Shown: positions 24,437 to 33,789 of the stretch, in pieces
Layout: every line of letters starts with the position of its first letter
Position numbering within the stretch: position 1 is the first letter of the stretch
Source: Burkholderia puraquae
Lineage (GTDB): Bacteria; Pseudomonadota; Gammaproteobacteria; Burkholderiales; Burkholderiaceae
Direction of reading: 5' to 3'
Assembly: GCF_002099195.1 (NCBI RefSeq)
Contig: NZ_NBYX01000018.1
Span: 62,001 to 126,000, forward strand
DNA length: 64,000 nucleotides
The notes under the pieces: model-generated
Databases searched by the model: none
Told to the model about the DNA's origin: nothing
The model's input: only the letters and a program-made list of their open reading frames with translations
Translations under genes and position numbers: made by a program

Positions 24437-26238
24437 ACGCGAACAATCTCTTTCAGACGCTGCTCTTCATCATCGTGCTGCTGGCGGCGGCCGTTCCGGT
24501 CTCGCGCTACCTGTCGGCGGTGATGGACGGCAGCGCGCGTGTCGTGCGCGTGTTCGGCCCGCTCGAGCGCGCGCTGTACCGCATCGCCGGCGTCGACGCC
24601 GGCAGCGAGATGAACTGGAAGCAGTACGCAGTCGCGACGATCGCGTTCAACGCGCTCGGCGCGCTGTTCCTCTACGGCCTGCTGCGCCTGCAGGGCTTCC
24701 TGCCCGGCAACCCGCAGCAGTTCGGCGCGATGACGGTCGACGGCGCGTTCAACACGGCCGTCAGCTTCGTCACCAACACGAACTGGCAGGACTACACGCC
24801 CGAGCAGACCGTCAGCTACCTGACGCAGATGCTCGGCCTGACCGTGCAGAACTTCCTGTCGGCGGCAACCGGCATCGTCGTCGTGATCGCACTGATCCGC
24901 GGCTTCGCGCGCCATACCGCGCAGACGATCGGCAACTTCTGGGTCGACCTCACGCGCGTGACGATGTACGTGCTCGTGCCGATGTCGATGGTCATCGCCG
25001 CGCTGCTGATGAGCCAGGGCGTGATCCAGAACATGAGGGCGTACCAGGACGTGCAAGTGCTGCAGGCGAGCACCTATGCGGCGCCGAAGCTCGACGCGCA
25101 GGGCAACCCGGTGAAGGACGACAAGGGCAATGCGGTGACGGTGCCGACGCCGCTCACGAAGCAGACGCTCGCGATGGGCCCGGTCGCGTCGCAGGAAGCA
25201 ATCAAGATGCTCGGCACCAACGGTGGCGGCTTCTTCAACGCGAACTCCGCGCACCCGTACGAGAACCCGACGCCGTTCGCGAACTTCCTGCAGATCTTCT
25301 CGATCCTGATCATCCCGGCCGCGCTGTGTCTCGTGTTCGGCCGCGTGATCGGCGATCGCCGGCAGGGTATTGCCGTGCTCGCGGCGATGACGGTCGCGTT
25401 CGTGCTTGCGATCGGCATCGAGGTGAGCGCCGAGCAGGGCGGCAACCCGACGCTCGCCGCGCTGCGTGTCGACCAGTCGACGAACGCGCTACAGCCGGGC
25501 GGCAACATGGAAGGCAAGGAAACGCGCTTCGGCATTGCGCAGACCGGCATCTTCACGGTCGCGACGACGGCCGCGTCGTGCGGCGCGGTCGACACGATGC
25601 ACGATTCGCTGACGCCGCTCGGCGGTCTCGTGCCGATGCTGCTGATGCAGCTGGGCGAGGTGATCTACGGCGGGGTCGGCTCGGGTCTCTACGGGATGCT
25701 CGTGTTCGCGCTGCTCGCGGTGTTCGTCGCCGGCCTGATGATCGGCCGCACGCCGGAATACGTCGGCAAGAAGATCGAAGCGTACGAGATGAAGATGGTG
25801 TCGATCGTCGTGCTGCTCACGCCGCTGCTCGTGCTGGTCGGCACGTCGATCGCCGTGCTCGCCGATGCAGGCAAGGCCGGCATCGCGAACCCGGGCCCGC
25901 ACGGTTTCTCGGAAATCCTGTACGCGTTCAGCTCGGCTGCCAACAACAACGGCAGCGCGTTCGCGGGCCTGACGGTCGGCACGCCGTTCTACAACTGGAT
26001 GACCGCGATCGCGATGTGGTTCGGCCGTTTCGGCACGATCGTGCCGGTGCTGGCGATCGCCGGCTCGCTGGCCGCGAAGAAGCGCATCGCGGTGACGAGC
26101 GGCACGCTGCCGACGCACGGTCCGCTGTTCGTCGTGCTGCTGCTCGGCACCGTGTTGCTGGTGGGCGCGCTGACCTACGTGCCGGCGCTTGCGCTCGGCC
26201 CGGGCGTCGAGCACCTGATGATGTGGCTGGGCGCGTGA
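24433..26238 (+). CDS. kdpA: Potassium-transporting ATPase subunit KdpA
   Basis: KdpA is the potassium channel-like subunit of the high-affinity Kdp pump. The 601-residue protein has about ten membrane helices and the four pseudo-repeated selectivity-filter loops, seen in VSFVTNTNWQDYTPEQ near 112, GTNGGGFFNANSAHPYENP near 260-278, TTAASCGAVDTMHDSLTPLG near 378-397 and SSAANNNGSAFAGLT near 499-513. Its start overlaps kdpF by four bases. It is expressed when external K+ is low, presumably under KdpDE encoded downstream. Confidence 0.97.
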   Translation: MNANNLFQTLLFIIVLLAAAVPVSRYLSAVMDGSARVVRVFGPLERALYRIAGVDAGSEMNWKQYAVATIAFNALGALFLYGLLRLQGFLPGNPQQFGAMTVDGAFNTAVSFVTNTNWQDYTPEQTVSYLTQMLGLTVQNFLSAATGIVVVIALIRGFARHTAQTIGNFWVDLTRVTMYVLVPMSMVIAALLMSQGVIQNMRAYQDVQVLQASTYAAPKLDAQGNPVKDDKGNAVTVPTPLTKQTLAMGPVASQEAIKMLGTNGGGFFNANSAHPYENPTPFANFLQIFSILIIPAALCLVFGRVIGDRRQGIAVLAAMTVAFVLAIGIEVSAEQGGNPTLAALRVDQSTNALQPGGNMEGKETRFGIAQTGIFTVATTAASCGAVDTMHDSLTPLGGLVPMLLMQLGEVIYGGVGSGLYGMLVFALLAVFVAGLMIGRTPEYVGKKIEAYEMKMVSIVVLLTPLLVLVGTSIAVLADAGKAGIANPGPHGFSEILYAFSSAANNNGSAFAGLTVGTPFYNWMTAIAMWFGRFGTIVPVLAIAGSLAAKKRIAVTSGTLPTHGPLFVVLLLGTVLLVGALTYVPALALGPGVEHLMMWLGA

Positions 26239-26292
26239 TGCGCGCCCGCATCGCGACACCTTGAAAAGACTGAAGAGATTGAAGAGATCGCA

Positions 26293-28377
26293 ATGACTCA
26301 ACATTCCGCAACACGGTCCATGTTCGATCCGGCGCTGCTGCGCCCGGCGATCGTGGACTCGTTCAAGAAACTCACGCCGCGCACGCAGTTCCGCAACCCG
26401 GTGATGTTCTGCGTGTACGTCGGCAGCATCCTGACCACGATCCTGTGGATCGCGGCGCTCGCCGGCCAGGCCGAGGCGCCTGCGGGCTTCATCCTCGCGA
26501 TCGCGCTGTGGCTGTGGTTCACCGTGCTGTTCGCGAACTTCGCCGAGGCGCTCGCCGAAGGGCGCTCGAAGGCGCAGGCCGCGTCGCTGCGCAGCGCGAA
26601 GAAGGACGTGATGGCGAAGAAGCTCAACGAGCCGCATCCGAAGTCGCCCATCCGCATCACGACCGCGACCGAGCTGCGCAAGGGTGACGTCGTGCTGGTC
26701 GAGGCCGGCGACGTGATCCCGGCCGACGGCGAGGTGGTCGAAGGTGTCGCGTCGGTCGACGAATCGGCGATCACCGGCGAATCCGCGCCGGTGATCCGCG
26801 AGTCGGGCGGCGACTTCTCGTCGGTGACGGGCGGCACGCGCGTGCTGTCCGACTGGATCGTCGTGAAGGTCACCGCGAACCCGGGCGAGGCGTTCCTCGA
26901 CCGGATGATCGCGATGGTCGAAGGCGCGAAGCGCAAGAAGACGCCGAACGAGATCGCGCTGACGATCCTGCTCGTCGCGCTGACGATCGTGATGCTGCTC
27001 GCGACCGCGACGCTGCTGCCGTTCTCGACGTTCGCGGTCGAAGCGATGAAGGCCGGCCACGTCGTGACGATCACCGCGCTCGTTGCGCTGCTCGTGTGCC
27101 TGATCCCGACGACGATCGGCGGGCTGTTGTCCGCGATCGGCGTGGCCGGGATGAGCCGGATGATGCAGGCGAACGTGATCGCAACGTCGGGCCGCGCGGT
27201 GGAAGCGGCCGGCGACGTCGACGTGCTGCTGCTCGACAAGACCGGCACGATCACGCTCGGCAACCGCCAGGCGTCGATGTTCGTGCCCGCGCCGGGCGTG
27301 ACCGAGGAGGCGCTGGCCGATGCCGCGCAACTGTCTTCGCTCGCCGACGAAACGCCGGAAGGCCGCAGCATCGTCGTGCTGGCAAAGGAACGCTTCAACA
27401 TCCGCCAGCGTGACATGGGGCAATTGCACGCGACGTTCCTCGGCTTCTCCGCGCAAACGCGGATGAGCGGCGTCGACCTTCCCGGCCGTGAAATCCGCAA
27501 GGGTGCGGCCGATGCGATCCGCCGCTACGTCGAGACGCACGGCGGCCGCTTCCCGGAAGAAGTGCGCCGCGCGGTCGACGACGTCGCGCGCCGCGGCAGC
27601 ACGCCGCTCGTCGTGGCCGACCTGCATGAAGGCGCGGCCCGCGTGCTCGGCGTGATCGAGCTGAAGGACATCGTGAAGGGCGGCATCAAGGAGCGCTTCG
27701 CGGAACTGCGCAAGATGGGCATCAAGACCGTGATGGTGACGGGCGACAACCGGCTGACGGCCGCGGCGATCGCGGCGGAAGCGGGCGTCGACGATTTCCT
27801 CGCGGAAGCGACGCCGGAAACCAAGCTCGCGACGATCCGCGAGCATCAGGCGGCCGGCCGCCTCGTCGCGATGACGGGTGACGGCACCAACGACGCGCCG
27901 GCACTCGCGCAGGCAGACGTCGCCGTGGCGATGAACACCGGTACGCAGGCCGCGAAGGAAGCCGGCAACATGGTCGATCTCGACTCGAACCCGACGAAGC
28001 TGATCGAGATCGTCGAGATCGGCAAGCAGATGCTGATGACGCGCGGCTCGCTGACGACGTTCTCGATCGCGAACGATATCGCGAAGTATTTCGCGATCAT
28101 CCCGGCCGCGTTCGTCACCACCTATCCGCAACTGCGCGTGCTTGACATCATGCACCTGACATCGCCTGCGTCGGCGATCCTGTCGGCGGTGATTTTCAAC
28201 GCGCTGATCATCGTCGCGCTGATCCCGCTCGCGCTGAAGGGCGTCACGTACCGGCCGCTCGGCGCCGCGTCGCTCCTGCGCCGCAACCTGCTGGTGTACG
28301 GCCTCGGCGGCGTGCTGCTGCCGTTCCCGTTCATCAAGCTGATCGACATGACGCTCGCCGCACTCGGCTGGGCCTGA
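26293..28377 (+). CDS. kdpB: Potassium-transporting ATPase subunit KdpB
   Basis: KdpB is the P-type ATPase subunit that energises KdpA. The 694-residue protein carries the TGES motif (ESAITGESAPV near 157-167), the phosphorylation motif DKTGTITLGN (Asp about 315), the hinge MVTGDNRLTAAAIAAEAGVD near 480-499 and GDGTNDAPALAQADV near 530. Transmembrane helices flank these domains as in the family. It lies 54 bases after kdpA. That spacer contains short near-repeats (GACTGAAGAGATTGAAGAGA). Confidence 0.97.
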   Translation: MTQHSATRSMFDPALLRPAIVDSFKKLTPRTQFRNPVMFCVYVGSILTTILWIAALAGQAEAPAGFILAIALWLWFTVLFANFAEALAEGRSKAQAASLRSAKKDVMAKKLNEPHPKSPIRITTATELRKGDVVLVEAGDVIPADGEVVEGVASVDESAITGESAPVIRESGGDFSSVTGGTRVLSDWIVVKVTANPGEAFLDRMIAMVEGAKRKKTPNEIALTILLVALTIVMLLATATLLPFSTFAVEAMKAGHVVTITALVALLVCLIPTTIGGLLSAIGVAGMSRMMQANVIATSGRAVEAAGDVDVLLLDKTGTITLGNRQASMFVPAPGVTEEALADAAQLSSLADETPEGRSIVVLAKERFNIRQRDMGQLHATFLGFSAQTRMSGVDLPGREIRKGAADAIRRYVETHGGRFPEEVRRAVDDVARRGSTPLVVADLHEGAARVLGVIELKDIVKGGIKERFAELRKMGIKTVMVTGDNRLTAAAIAAEAGVDDFLAEATPETKLATIREHQAAGRLVAMTGDGTNDAPALAQADVAVAMNTGTQAAKEAGNMVDLDSNPTKLIEIVEIGKQMLMTRGSLTTFSIANDIAKYFAIIPAAFVTTYPQLRVLDIMHLTSPASAILSAVIFNALIIVALIPLALKGVTYRPLGAASLLRRNLLVYGLGGVLLPFPFIKLIDMTLAALGWA

Positions 28378-28402
28378 ACCGGCCGATATTGAAGGAAACA
28401 TC

Positions 28403-28984
28403 ATGAAAACGTTGATTCGTCCGCTCGTCGTGATCTTTGTCGTGCTGACCGCGGTGACGGGGCTCGCGTACCCGGCCGTGATGACCGTGTTCGGCCAGGC
28501 GGTGTTCCCGTCGCAGGCGAACGGCAGCCTGATCGAGAAGGACGGCAAGGCGGTTGGCTCCGCGCTGATCGGCCAGCCGTTCGATGCGCCGAAGTACTTC
28601 TGGGGCCGGCTGTCGGCCACGTCGCCGATGCCGTACAACGCGTCCGGCTCCGGCGGCTCGAACCTCGGCCCGCTGAACCCGTCGCTCGCCGACCAGGTGA
28701 AGGGGCGCATCGCCGCGCTGCGCGACGCAGGTACCGACATGTCGAAGCCGGTGCCGGTCGACCTCGTGACGGCGTCGGCGAGCGGCCTCGATCCGGAAAT
28801 CACGCCGGCCGCCGCCGCGTACCAGGTCGAGCGTGTCGCGAAGGCGCGCAACCTGGCGCCCGACGCGGTCGCGCAGCTCGTCGCCGCGAACACGACGGGC
28901 CGCCAGTTCGGCGTGCTCGGCGAAGCGCGCGTGAACGTGCTGAAGCTGAACCTCGCGCTCGACGCGGCGCAGGCTGCGCACTGA
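28403..28984 (+). CDS. kdpC: Potassium-transporting ATPase subunit KdpC
   Basis: The 193-residue protein has one N-terminal membrane helix (residues 6-28, with LAYPAVMTVFGQAVFP) and a periplasmic domain containing LIGQPFDAPKYFWGRLSATS and YNASGSGGSNLGPLNPSL, both diagnostic of KdpC. KdpC joins KdpA and KdpB and raises ATP affinity. GAAGGAAA stands before the ATG, 25 bases after the kdpB stop. Tandem hairpins follow the gene, so the pump genes can end their transcript here. Confidence 0.96.
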   Translation: MKTLIRPLVVIFVVLTAVTGLAYPAVMTVFGQAVFPSQANGSLIEKDGKAVGSALIGQPFDAPKYFWGRLSATSPMPYNASGSGGSNLGPLNPSLADQVKGRIAALRDAGTDMSKPVPVDLVTASASGLDPEITPAAAAYQVERVAKARNLAPDAVAQLVAANTTGRQFGVLGEARVNVLKLNLALDAAQAAH

Positions 28985-29004
28985 CCGAGCGCGCGGCAAC
29001 CGGC

Positions 29005-29072
29005 GTCCGGCGCGGCCCGATCCGCGCCGGACCCATCCTTTTCCGACGGCGCATGCGCCGTCTTTGCCTTTT
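29005..29072 (+). terminator. Tandem hairpins between kdpC and kdpD
   Basis: First hairpin: a perfect 11-bp stem (GTCCGGCGCGG / CCGCGCCGGAC, 29005-29032), then four Ts. Second: GACGGC / GCCGTC (29045-29062) followed by TTTGCCTTTT. Together they look like a double terminator separating the pump genes from the regulator genes. Confidence 0.7.
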
Positions 29073-29135
29073 GCGGCGATTTGGAACAACAATGCTCGTA
29101 CTCGCGCGCATCCGGGCGCTCCGCCTTTCTGACGC

Positions 29136-31979
29136 ATGAATCGTCCCGATCCAGACCAACTCCTCGACAAGCTGCAGCGTGACGAAGAAAAGCAGCGGCG
29201 CGGCCAGCTCAAGATCTTCTTCGGCGCATCGGCCGGTGTCGGCAAGACCTACGCGATGCTGCAGGCCGCGCGCCAGCGCCTGCAGGAGGGCGTCGACGTC
29301 GTCGTCGGCATCGTCGAGACCCACGGGCGCAGCGAAACCGCCGCGCTGCTCGACGGCCTCGACGTACTGCCGCTCGCGCGCATCGACTATCGCGGCCGCA
29401 CGCTCGCCGAATTCGATCTCGATGGCGCGCTCGCGCGCCAGCCGCAACTGATCCTCGTCGACGAGCTTGCGCACTCGAACGTGCAGGGCGCGCGGCACCT
29501 GAAGCGCTGGCAGGATGTGTACGAGCTGCTCGACGCGGGCATCGACGTCTACACGACCGTCAACGTCCAGCACCTCGAAAGCCTGAACGACGTGGTCGGC
29601 GCGATCACCGGCATCCGCGTGTGGGAGACGGTGCCCGACCGCGTGTTCGACGCGGCCGACGAAGTCACGCTCGTCGACCTGCCGGCCGAGGAACTGCTCG
29701 AGCGGATGCGCGACGGCAAGGTCTATCTCGCGCAGCAGGCGGAGCGGGCGGTGCGCAACTTCTTCCGCAAGGGCAACCTGATCGCACTGCGCGAACTTGC
29801 GCTGCGGCGCACGGCCGATCGCGTCGACGCGCAGATGCGCGAATACCGCGCCGACCGTTCGATCCAGCGCATCTGGCAGGCGCGCGAGCGCCTGCTCGTG
29901 TGCGTCGGGCCGGGCCCCGAAGCACCGACGCTCGTGCGCGCGGCCGCGCGGCTCGCCGCGAGCCTGAAGGCCGACTGGATCGCCGTCTATGTGGAGACGC
30001 CGCGCCTGCAGCGGCTGCCCGATGCGCGACGGCAGCGCACGCTCGACGCACTGAAGCTCGCGGCCGAACTCGGCGCGGAGACGGCCACGCTCGCCGGCGC
30101 CGACGCGGTTGCCGCGCTGATCGGCTATGCGAAGGTGCGCAACGTGTCGAAGATCGTCGCGGGCGGCTCGCCGAAGGCCGGGCTCGTGCGCCGCCTCGCG
30201 CGGCCGTTCGGCGAACAGCTCGCCGAACGCGCGGGCGACGTCGACCTGATGCTGATCCGTGCGTCCGCGAGCGACGAGGCACGCGCCGCACCGCTCGACG
30301 CGCGTGCGCGCGACTGGCGCGATGCGTTCGCGCAGTTCGGCACGCACCGTTCGCCGCCGCGGCACTATGTATACGCGGCCGCGATCTGCGCGGCGATCAC
30401 GGTCGTCGCGAGCCTCGTGTCCGAGCGGCTCGACCTCACGAACCTCGTGATGCTGTACCTGCTCGGCGTCGTGTTCTCCGCCGTGCGGCTCGGGCGCGGC
30501 CCGGGCGTGCTGCAGTCGTTCCTGTCGGTGGCCGCGTTCGATTTTTTCTTCGTGCCGCCGCGCATGTCGTTCTCGGTCAGCGATACGCAATACCTGCTGA
30601 CCTTCTTCGGGATGCTGCTGACGTCGCTCGTGATCAGCCACCTGACGTCGACATTGACGCGCCAGGCGAGCGTCGCACAGCGCCGCGAGCGCCGCACCGG
30701 CGCGATCTATGCGATGGCGCGCGAGCTGGGCGCGGCGCTGACGACCGAGCAGATCGTCGAGATTGGCAGCCGCCACGTGGGCGAGGTGTTCCGCGCGCGC
30801 GTCGCGTTCCTGCTGCCCGACAGCGCGGACAAGGTGCGGCAGAAAATCGAGGAGCCCGATGCGGCCGTCACGCTGACGGGCGCCGATCTCGACAGCGACG
30901 TCGGCCAGTGGGTGTACGACCAGCAGAGGCCGGCCGGCCGCGGCACCGATACGTTGCCCGCGACGGCCGCGCTGTACCTGCCGCTGAAGGCGCCGATGCG
31001 CACGCGTGGCGTGCTTGCGGTCGCGTCGCGCGAACCGCGCGAACTCGAGGTGCCCGAGCAGCAGCGGATGCTCGACGCATTCGCCGCGCAGATCGCGCTC
31101 GCGCTCGAACGCGTGCACTACGTGGAGATCGCGCGCGACGCGCTCGTCAGCATGGAATCCGAGCGGCTGCGCAACTCGTTGCTGTCGGCGATCTCGCACG
31201 ACCTGCGCACGCCGCTCACGACGATCGTCGGTTTCTCGTCGATGCTTGCGAACGGGCGCGCGGCCGCGCAGGGTGGCGACGCGGCGGCGGCCGAACGCTC
31301 CGCGCAGCGCGAGGGCGAACTCGTCGACGCGATCCACGACGAGGCGCTGCGGATGACGGGCATCGTCACGAACCTGCTCGACATGGCGCGGCTGCAGGCC
31401 GGTAGCCTGCAGCTCAAGCGCCAGTGGTCGCTGCTCGAGGAAACCGTCGGCGCCGCACTCGCCGCCTGCAAGCGCGTGCTTGCGCGCCATCCCGCGCGCG
31501 TCATGCTGCCGGCCGACCTGCCGCTGTTGCAGATGGATGCGGTGCTGATGGAGCGCCTGTTCACCAACCTGTTCGAGAACGCGGCGAAGTACACGCCGCC
31601 CGATACGCCGCTCGACATCGGCGCCGAGCGCGTGACCGAAGACGGGTTGCCGTTCGTGCGCGTGCATGTCGACGATCACGGCCCGGGCCTGCCGGCCGGC
31701 ATGGAAACGCGGATCTTCGACAAGTTCACGCGCGGCGAGAAGGAATCGGCGACGCCCGGCATCGGCCTCGGCCTCGCGATCTGCCGCGCGATCGTCGAGG
31801 CGCACGGCGGTAAAATCGGCGCGCTCAACCGCGTCGCGCCCGACGGCCACGTGACGGGCGCGCGCTTCTGGTTCACGCTGCCGGTCGAGACACCGCCGGC
31901 CGTGCCCGCCGTATCCGACGACGAACCCGATGTGCCGGGTGCATCGTCCCCATCCGAGTCATTGCCAGACCATGAGTGA
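29136..31979 (+). CDS. kdpD: Sensor histidine kinase KdpD
   Basis: The 947-residue kinase has the complete KdpD layout: a cytoplasmic KdpD domain with Walker A FFGASAGVGKTYAML at about 29-43, a universal-stress-like domain near 250-370, four closely spaced membrane helices near 405-510, a GAF-like region, and a kinase core with SAISHDLRTPLTT (His about 688), NLFENAAKYTPP and GIGLGLAI. It senses potassium limitation and c-di-AMP or ion signals in relatives, and phosphorylates KdpE. It overlaps kdpE by eight bases. Tandem hairpins lie between kdpC and this gene. Confidence 0.96.
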   Translation: MNRPDPDQLLDKLQRDEEKQRRGQLKIFFGASAGVGKTYAMLQAARQRLQEGVDVVVGIVETHGRSETAALLDGLDVLPLARIDYRGRTLAEFDLDGALARQPQLILVDELAHSNVQGARHLKRWQDVYELLDAGIDVYTTVNVQHLESLNDVVGAITGIRVWETVPDRVFDAADEVTLVDLPAEELLERMRDGKVYLAQQAERAVRNFFRKGNLIALRELALRRTADRVDAQMREYRADRSIQRIWQARERLLVCVGPGPEAPTLVRAAARLAASLKADWIAVYVETPRLQRLPDARRQRTLDALKLAAELGAETATLAGADAVAALIGYAKVRNVSKIVAGGSPKAGLVRRLARPFGEQLAERAGDVDLMLIRASASDEARAAPLDARARDWRDAFAQFGTHRSPPRHYVYAAAICAAITVVASLVSERLDLTNLVMLYLLGVVFSAVRLGRGPGVLQSFLSVAAFDFFFVPPRMSFSVSDTQYLLTFFGMLLTSLVISHLTSTLTRQASVAQRRERRTGAIYAMARELGAALTTEQIVEIGSRHVGEVFRARVAFLLPDSADKVRQKIEEPDAAVTLTGADLDSDVGQWVYDQQRPAGRGTDTLPATAALYLPLKAPMRTRGVLAVASREPRELEVPEQQRMLDAFAAQIALALERVHYVEIARDALVSMESERLRNSLLSAISHDLRTPLTTIVGFSSMLANGRAAAQGGDAAAAERSAQREGELVDAIHDEALRMTGIVTNLLDMARLQAGSLQLKRQWSLLEETVGAALAACKRVLARHPARVMLPADLPLLQMDAVLMERLFTNLFENAAKYTPPDTPLDIGAERVTEDGLPFVRVHVDDHGPGLPAGMETRIFDKFTRGEKESATPGIGLGLAICRAIVEAHGGKIGALNRVAPDGHVTGARFWFTLPVETPPAVPAVSDDEPDVPGASSPSESLPDHE

Positions 31980-32670
31980 ACCCAGCCTGACCGTCGTCCT
32001 GATCGAGGACGAAAAGCAGATCCGCCGTTTCGTGCGCGCCGCGCTCGAGGAGGAGGACATCGCGGTGTTCGAGGCCGAGACGGGCAAGCAGGGGCTGATC
32101 GACGCGGCGACGCGCAAGCCCGATCTCGTGATCGTCGACCTCGGCCTGCCCGATACCGACGGCCTCGACGTGATCCGCGAGCTGCGCGGCTGGTCCGAGG
32201 TGCCGGTGATCGTGCTGTCCGCGCGCACGCAGGAAGAAGAGAAGGTCGCGGCGCTCGACGCGGGCGCCGACGATTACCTGACCAAGCCGTTCGGCGTGTC
32301 CGAACTGCGTGCGCGGATCCGTGCGCAACTGCGCCGGCGCAACCAGGGCGGTGCGAACGAGTCGCCGAAAGTGAGCTTCGGCACGGTGGCCGTCGATCTC
32401 GCGCTGCGCCAGGTGTGGCGCGACGGAGAGATCGTGCACCTGACGCCGCTCGAGTACCGGCTGCTCGCGACGCTCGTGCGGCACGCTGGGCGCGTGCTCA
32501 CGCACCGCCAGTTGCTGCGCGACGTGTGGGGGCCGTCGCACATCGAAAGCCATCACTACCTGCGCATCTACATGGCGCACCTGCGCCAGAAGCTCGAGCG
32601 CGACCCGGCGCAGCCCGAGTACATCATCACCGAGACGGGCGTCGGCTACCGGCTCGTCGGCGCCGCATGA
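31972..32670 (+). CDS. kdpE: Response regulator KdpE
   Basis: The 232-residue OmpR-type regulator has a receiver domain with the phosphoacceptor Asp about 56 (LVIVDLGLPDTDG), Thr/Lys switch residues (VLSARTQEEEKV, DDYLTKPFG) and a winged-helix DNA-binding domain ending in EYIITETGVGYRLVG. It activates kdpFABC when phosphorylated by KdpD. The ATG at 31972 overlaps the kdpD end by eight bases, and a longer frame from 31930 lies within kdpD. This completes the kdpFABCDE set on one strand. Confidence 0.96.
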   Translation: MSEPSLTVVLIEDEKQIRRFVRAALEEEDIAVFEAETGKQGLIDAATRKPDLVIVDLGLPDTDGLDVIRELRGWSEVPVIVLSARTQEEEKVAALDAGADDYLTKPFGVSELRARIRAQLRRRNQGGANESPKVSFGTVAVDLALRQVWRDGEIVHLTPLEYRLLATLVRHAGRVLTHRQLLRDVWGPSHIESHHYLRIYMAHLRQKLERDPAQPEYIITETGVGYRLVGAA

Positions 32671-32828
32671 CGGGCCCGGCCGGGCCGCAGCGGCGCACGT
32701 GCGCGTGACGTCGCGCGCCGGCAGGGTTGCGTCGGCGCGACAGTCTCGCGGCCGACGCGCGCGTTGCACACCCGGCGCTCATTCCCCGTTATCCTGACCG
32801 CTCCGCGAACGAAAACGAGGAGCGTGCA

Positions 32829-33113
32829 ATGTCCGTCCGTCTGGTCGTCATCTGTGCGCTGGCGCTTGCTGCGTCTGGCGCGTTCGCCCAACCGCTGCCG
32901 CCCGGGCAGCAACCGTCGTCGTCCCAGCAGGCGATGGCCAATCCCGCGTCGGTCAATTGCGCCAAGCTCGGCGGCCGCCACACGATCCGCAACCTGTCGA
33001 GCGGGCAGGTCGGCATGTGCGTGTTCAACGACGGCCGCGTGTGCGAGGAGTGGGCGCTGTACCGCGACGACCGCTGCGTCGGCGGCGTCAGCCCGAAGCG
33101 CGTTTCGAACTGA
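32829..33113 (+). CDS. DUF333 domain small secreted protein
   Basis: This 94-residue protein has a signal peptide (MSVRLVVICALALAASGAFA|QP). A Gln/Pro/Ser linker follows, then the DUF333 core NCAKLGGRHTIRNLSSGQVG and MCVFNDGRVCEEWALYRDD, with four conserved cysteines that could form disulfides in the periplasm. DUF333 proteins are often labelled putative hemolysins without good evidence; E. coli relatives include periplasmic inhibitors or lipoproteins. GAGGAGCG lies before the ATG. It is monocistronic and followed by a hairpin. Confidence 0.75.
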   Translation: MSVRLVVICALALAASGAFAQPLPPGQQPSSSQQAMANPASVNCAKLGGRHTIRNLSSGQVGMCVFNDGRVCEEWALYRDDRCVGGVSPKRVSN

Positions 33114-33120
33114 CCGGGCC

Positions 33121-33146
33121 CGGCCGATCGCGCCCCCGATCGGCCG
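33121..33146 (+). terminator. Hairpin after the DUF333 gene
   Basis: A perfect 10-bp stem (CGGCCGATCG / CGATCGGCCG) with a 6-base loop starts eight bases after the stop. There is no T-run, so termination by it alone is uncertain. Confidence 0.45.
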
Positions 33147-33175
33147 CCGGCTGCGCGCCGCGTCCGTAAGCATCT

Positions 33176-33184
33176 TGTTATACT
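33176..33184 (+). promoter_or_regulatory. Extended -10 promoter of the guanidinium exporter gene
   Basis: TGTTATACT combines a TG extension with TATACT. Transcription would start near 33191, right at the first riboswitch hairpin. Confidence 0.6.
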
Positions 33185-33192
33185 CGGCGCCG

Positions 33193-33236
33193 CCCGGGGA
33201 CGACCCCGGGTCATTCGCTGCAACGGGGACGGCCCC
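33193..33236 (+). promoter_or_regulatory. Guanidine-II (mini-ykkC) riboswitch
   Basis: Two hairpins carry the class-defining ACGR tetraloops. Hairpin one is CCCGGGG-ACGA-CCCCGGG (33193-33210, seven pairs). Hairpin two is GGGG-ACGG-CCCC (33225-33236, four pairs). A 14-base linker joins them and a GGAG ribosome-binding site follows at 33246-33249, ten bases before the exporter ATG. In known examples, two guanidinium ions bind the paired loops and expose the ribosome-binding site, raising translation of the exporter. Confidence 0.9.
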
Positions 33237-33258
33237 ATCCGATACGGAGTACGTCGAG

Positions 33259-33579
33259 ATGGCGTGGGTATTGTTGTTGATTGCCGGTTTGCTGGAAGTG
33301 GCCTGGGCGGCCGGCATGAAATCGTCGGACGGCTTCACGAGGCTCGGTCCGTCGGTGTTTACGATCGTGACGGCGCTGGCCAGCTTCGGGCTGCTCGCGG
33401 TCGCGATGCGCCAGTTGCCGCTCGGCACCGCGTACGCGGTGTGGACGGGCATCGGCGCGGTCGGTGCGTTCGTGTTCGGCATCGTGATGATGGGCGAGGC
33501 GCTGACCGTCGCGCGCGTCGCGAGTGCCGCGCTGATCGTCGCGGGGCTGATCGGCCTCAAGCTGTCGTCGGCTGCCTGA
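33259..33579 (+). CDS. sugE: SMR guanidinium exporter Gdx (SugE)
   Basis: The 106-residue protein has four membrane helices and the catalytic Glu of small multidrug resistance proteins at residue 13 (LLLIAGLLEVAWAAGMK), plus the family motif LPLGTAYAVWTGIGAVGA near 53-70. Gdx-type members work as dual-topology dimers that exchange guanidinium for two protons. The guanidine-II riboswitch immediately upstream strongly favours the Gdx role over generic quaternary-ammonium efflux. The ATG at 33259 is set by GGAG at 33246. It is a single-gene unit. Confidence 0.93.
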   Translation: MAWVLLLIAGLLEVAWAAGMKSSDGFTRLGPSVFTIVTALASFGLLAVAMRQLPLGTAYAVWTGIGAVGAFVFGIVMMGEALTVARVASAALIVAGLIGLKLSSAA

Positions 33580-33789
33580 ATGCGGCATCCGGGTGCGCCC
33601 GCGCCCGGTGCCGCACTGCGGAATTGCGCCGGCCACCCGCCTGGCCTGTCTATAATGGAACGCATTCGGGCCTGAATACCGACGTGCTTCTCGCGGCACG
33701 CGGTGCCGGTCGCCACGCGCCGCGCGGCCGGTCTGTCCGACCCGATCCGATCAATCGGCAAAGCGCACGGAAAGTGCAAGGAGAGGGCC

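Noticed and set aside
25489..28893. 1134-codon open frame antisense to kdpA-kdpC
   Set aside because: The composition (Arg, Asp, His) is that of a shadow frame and it covers three certain genes.
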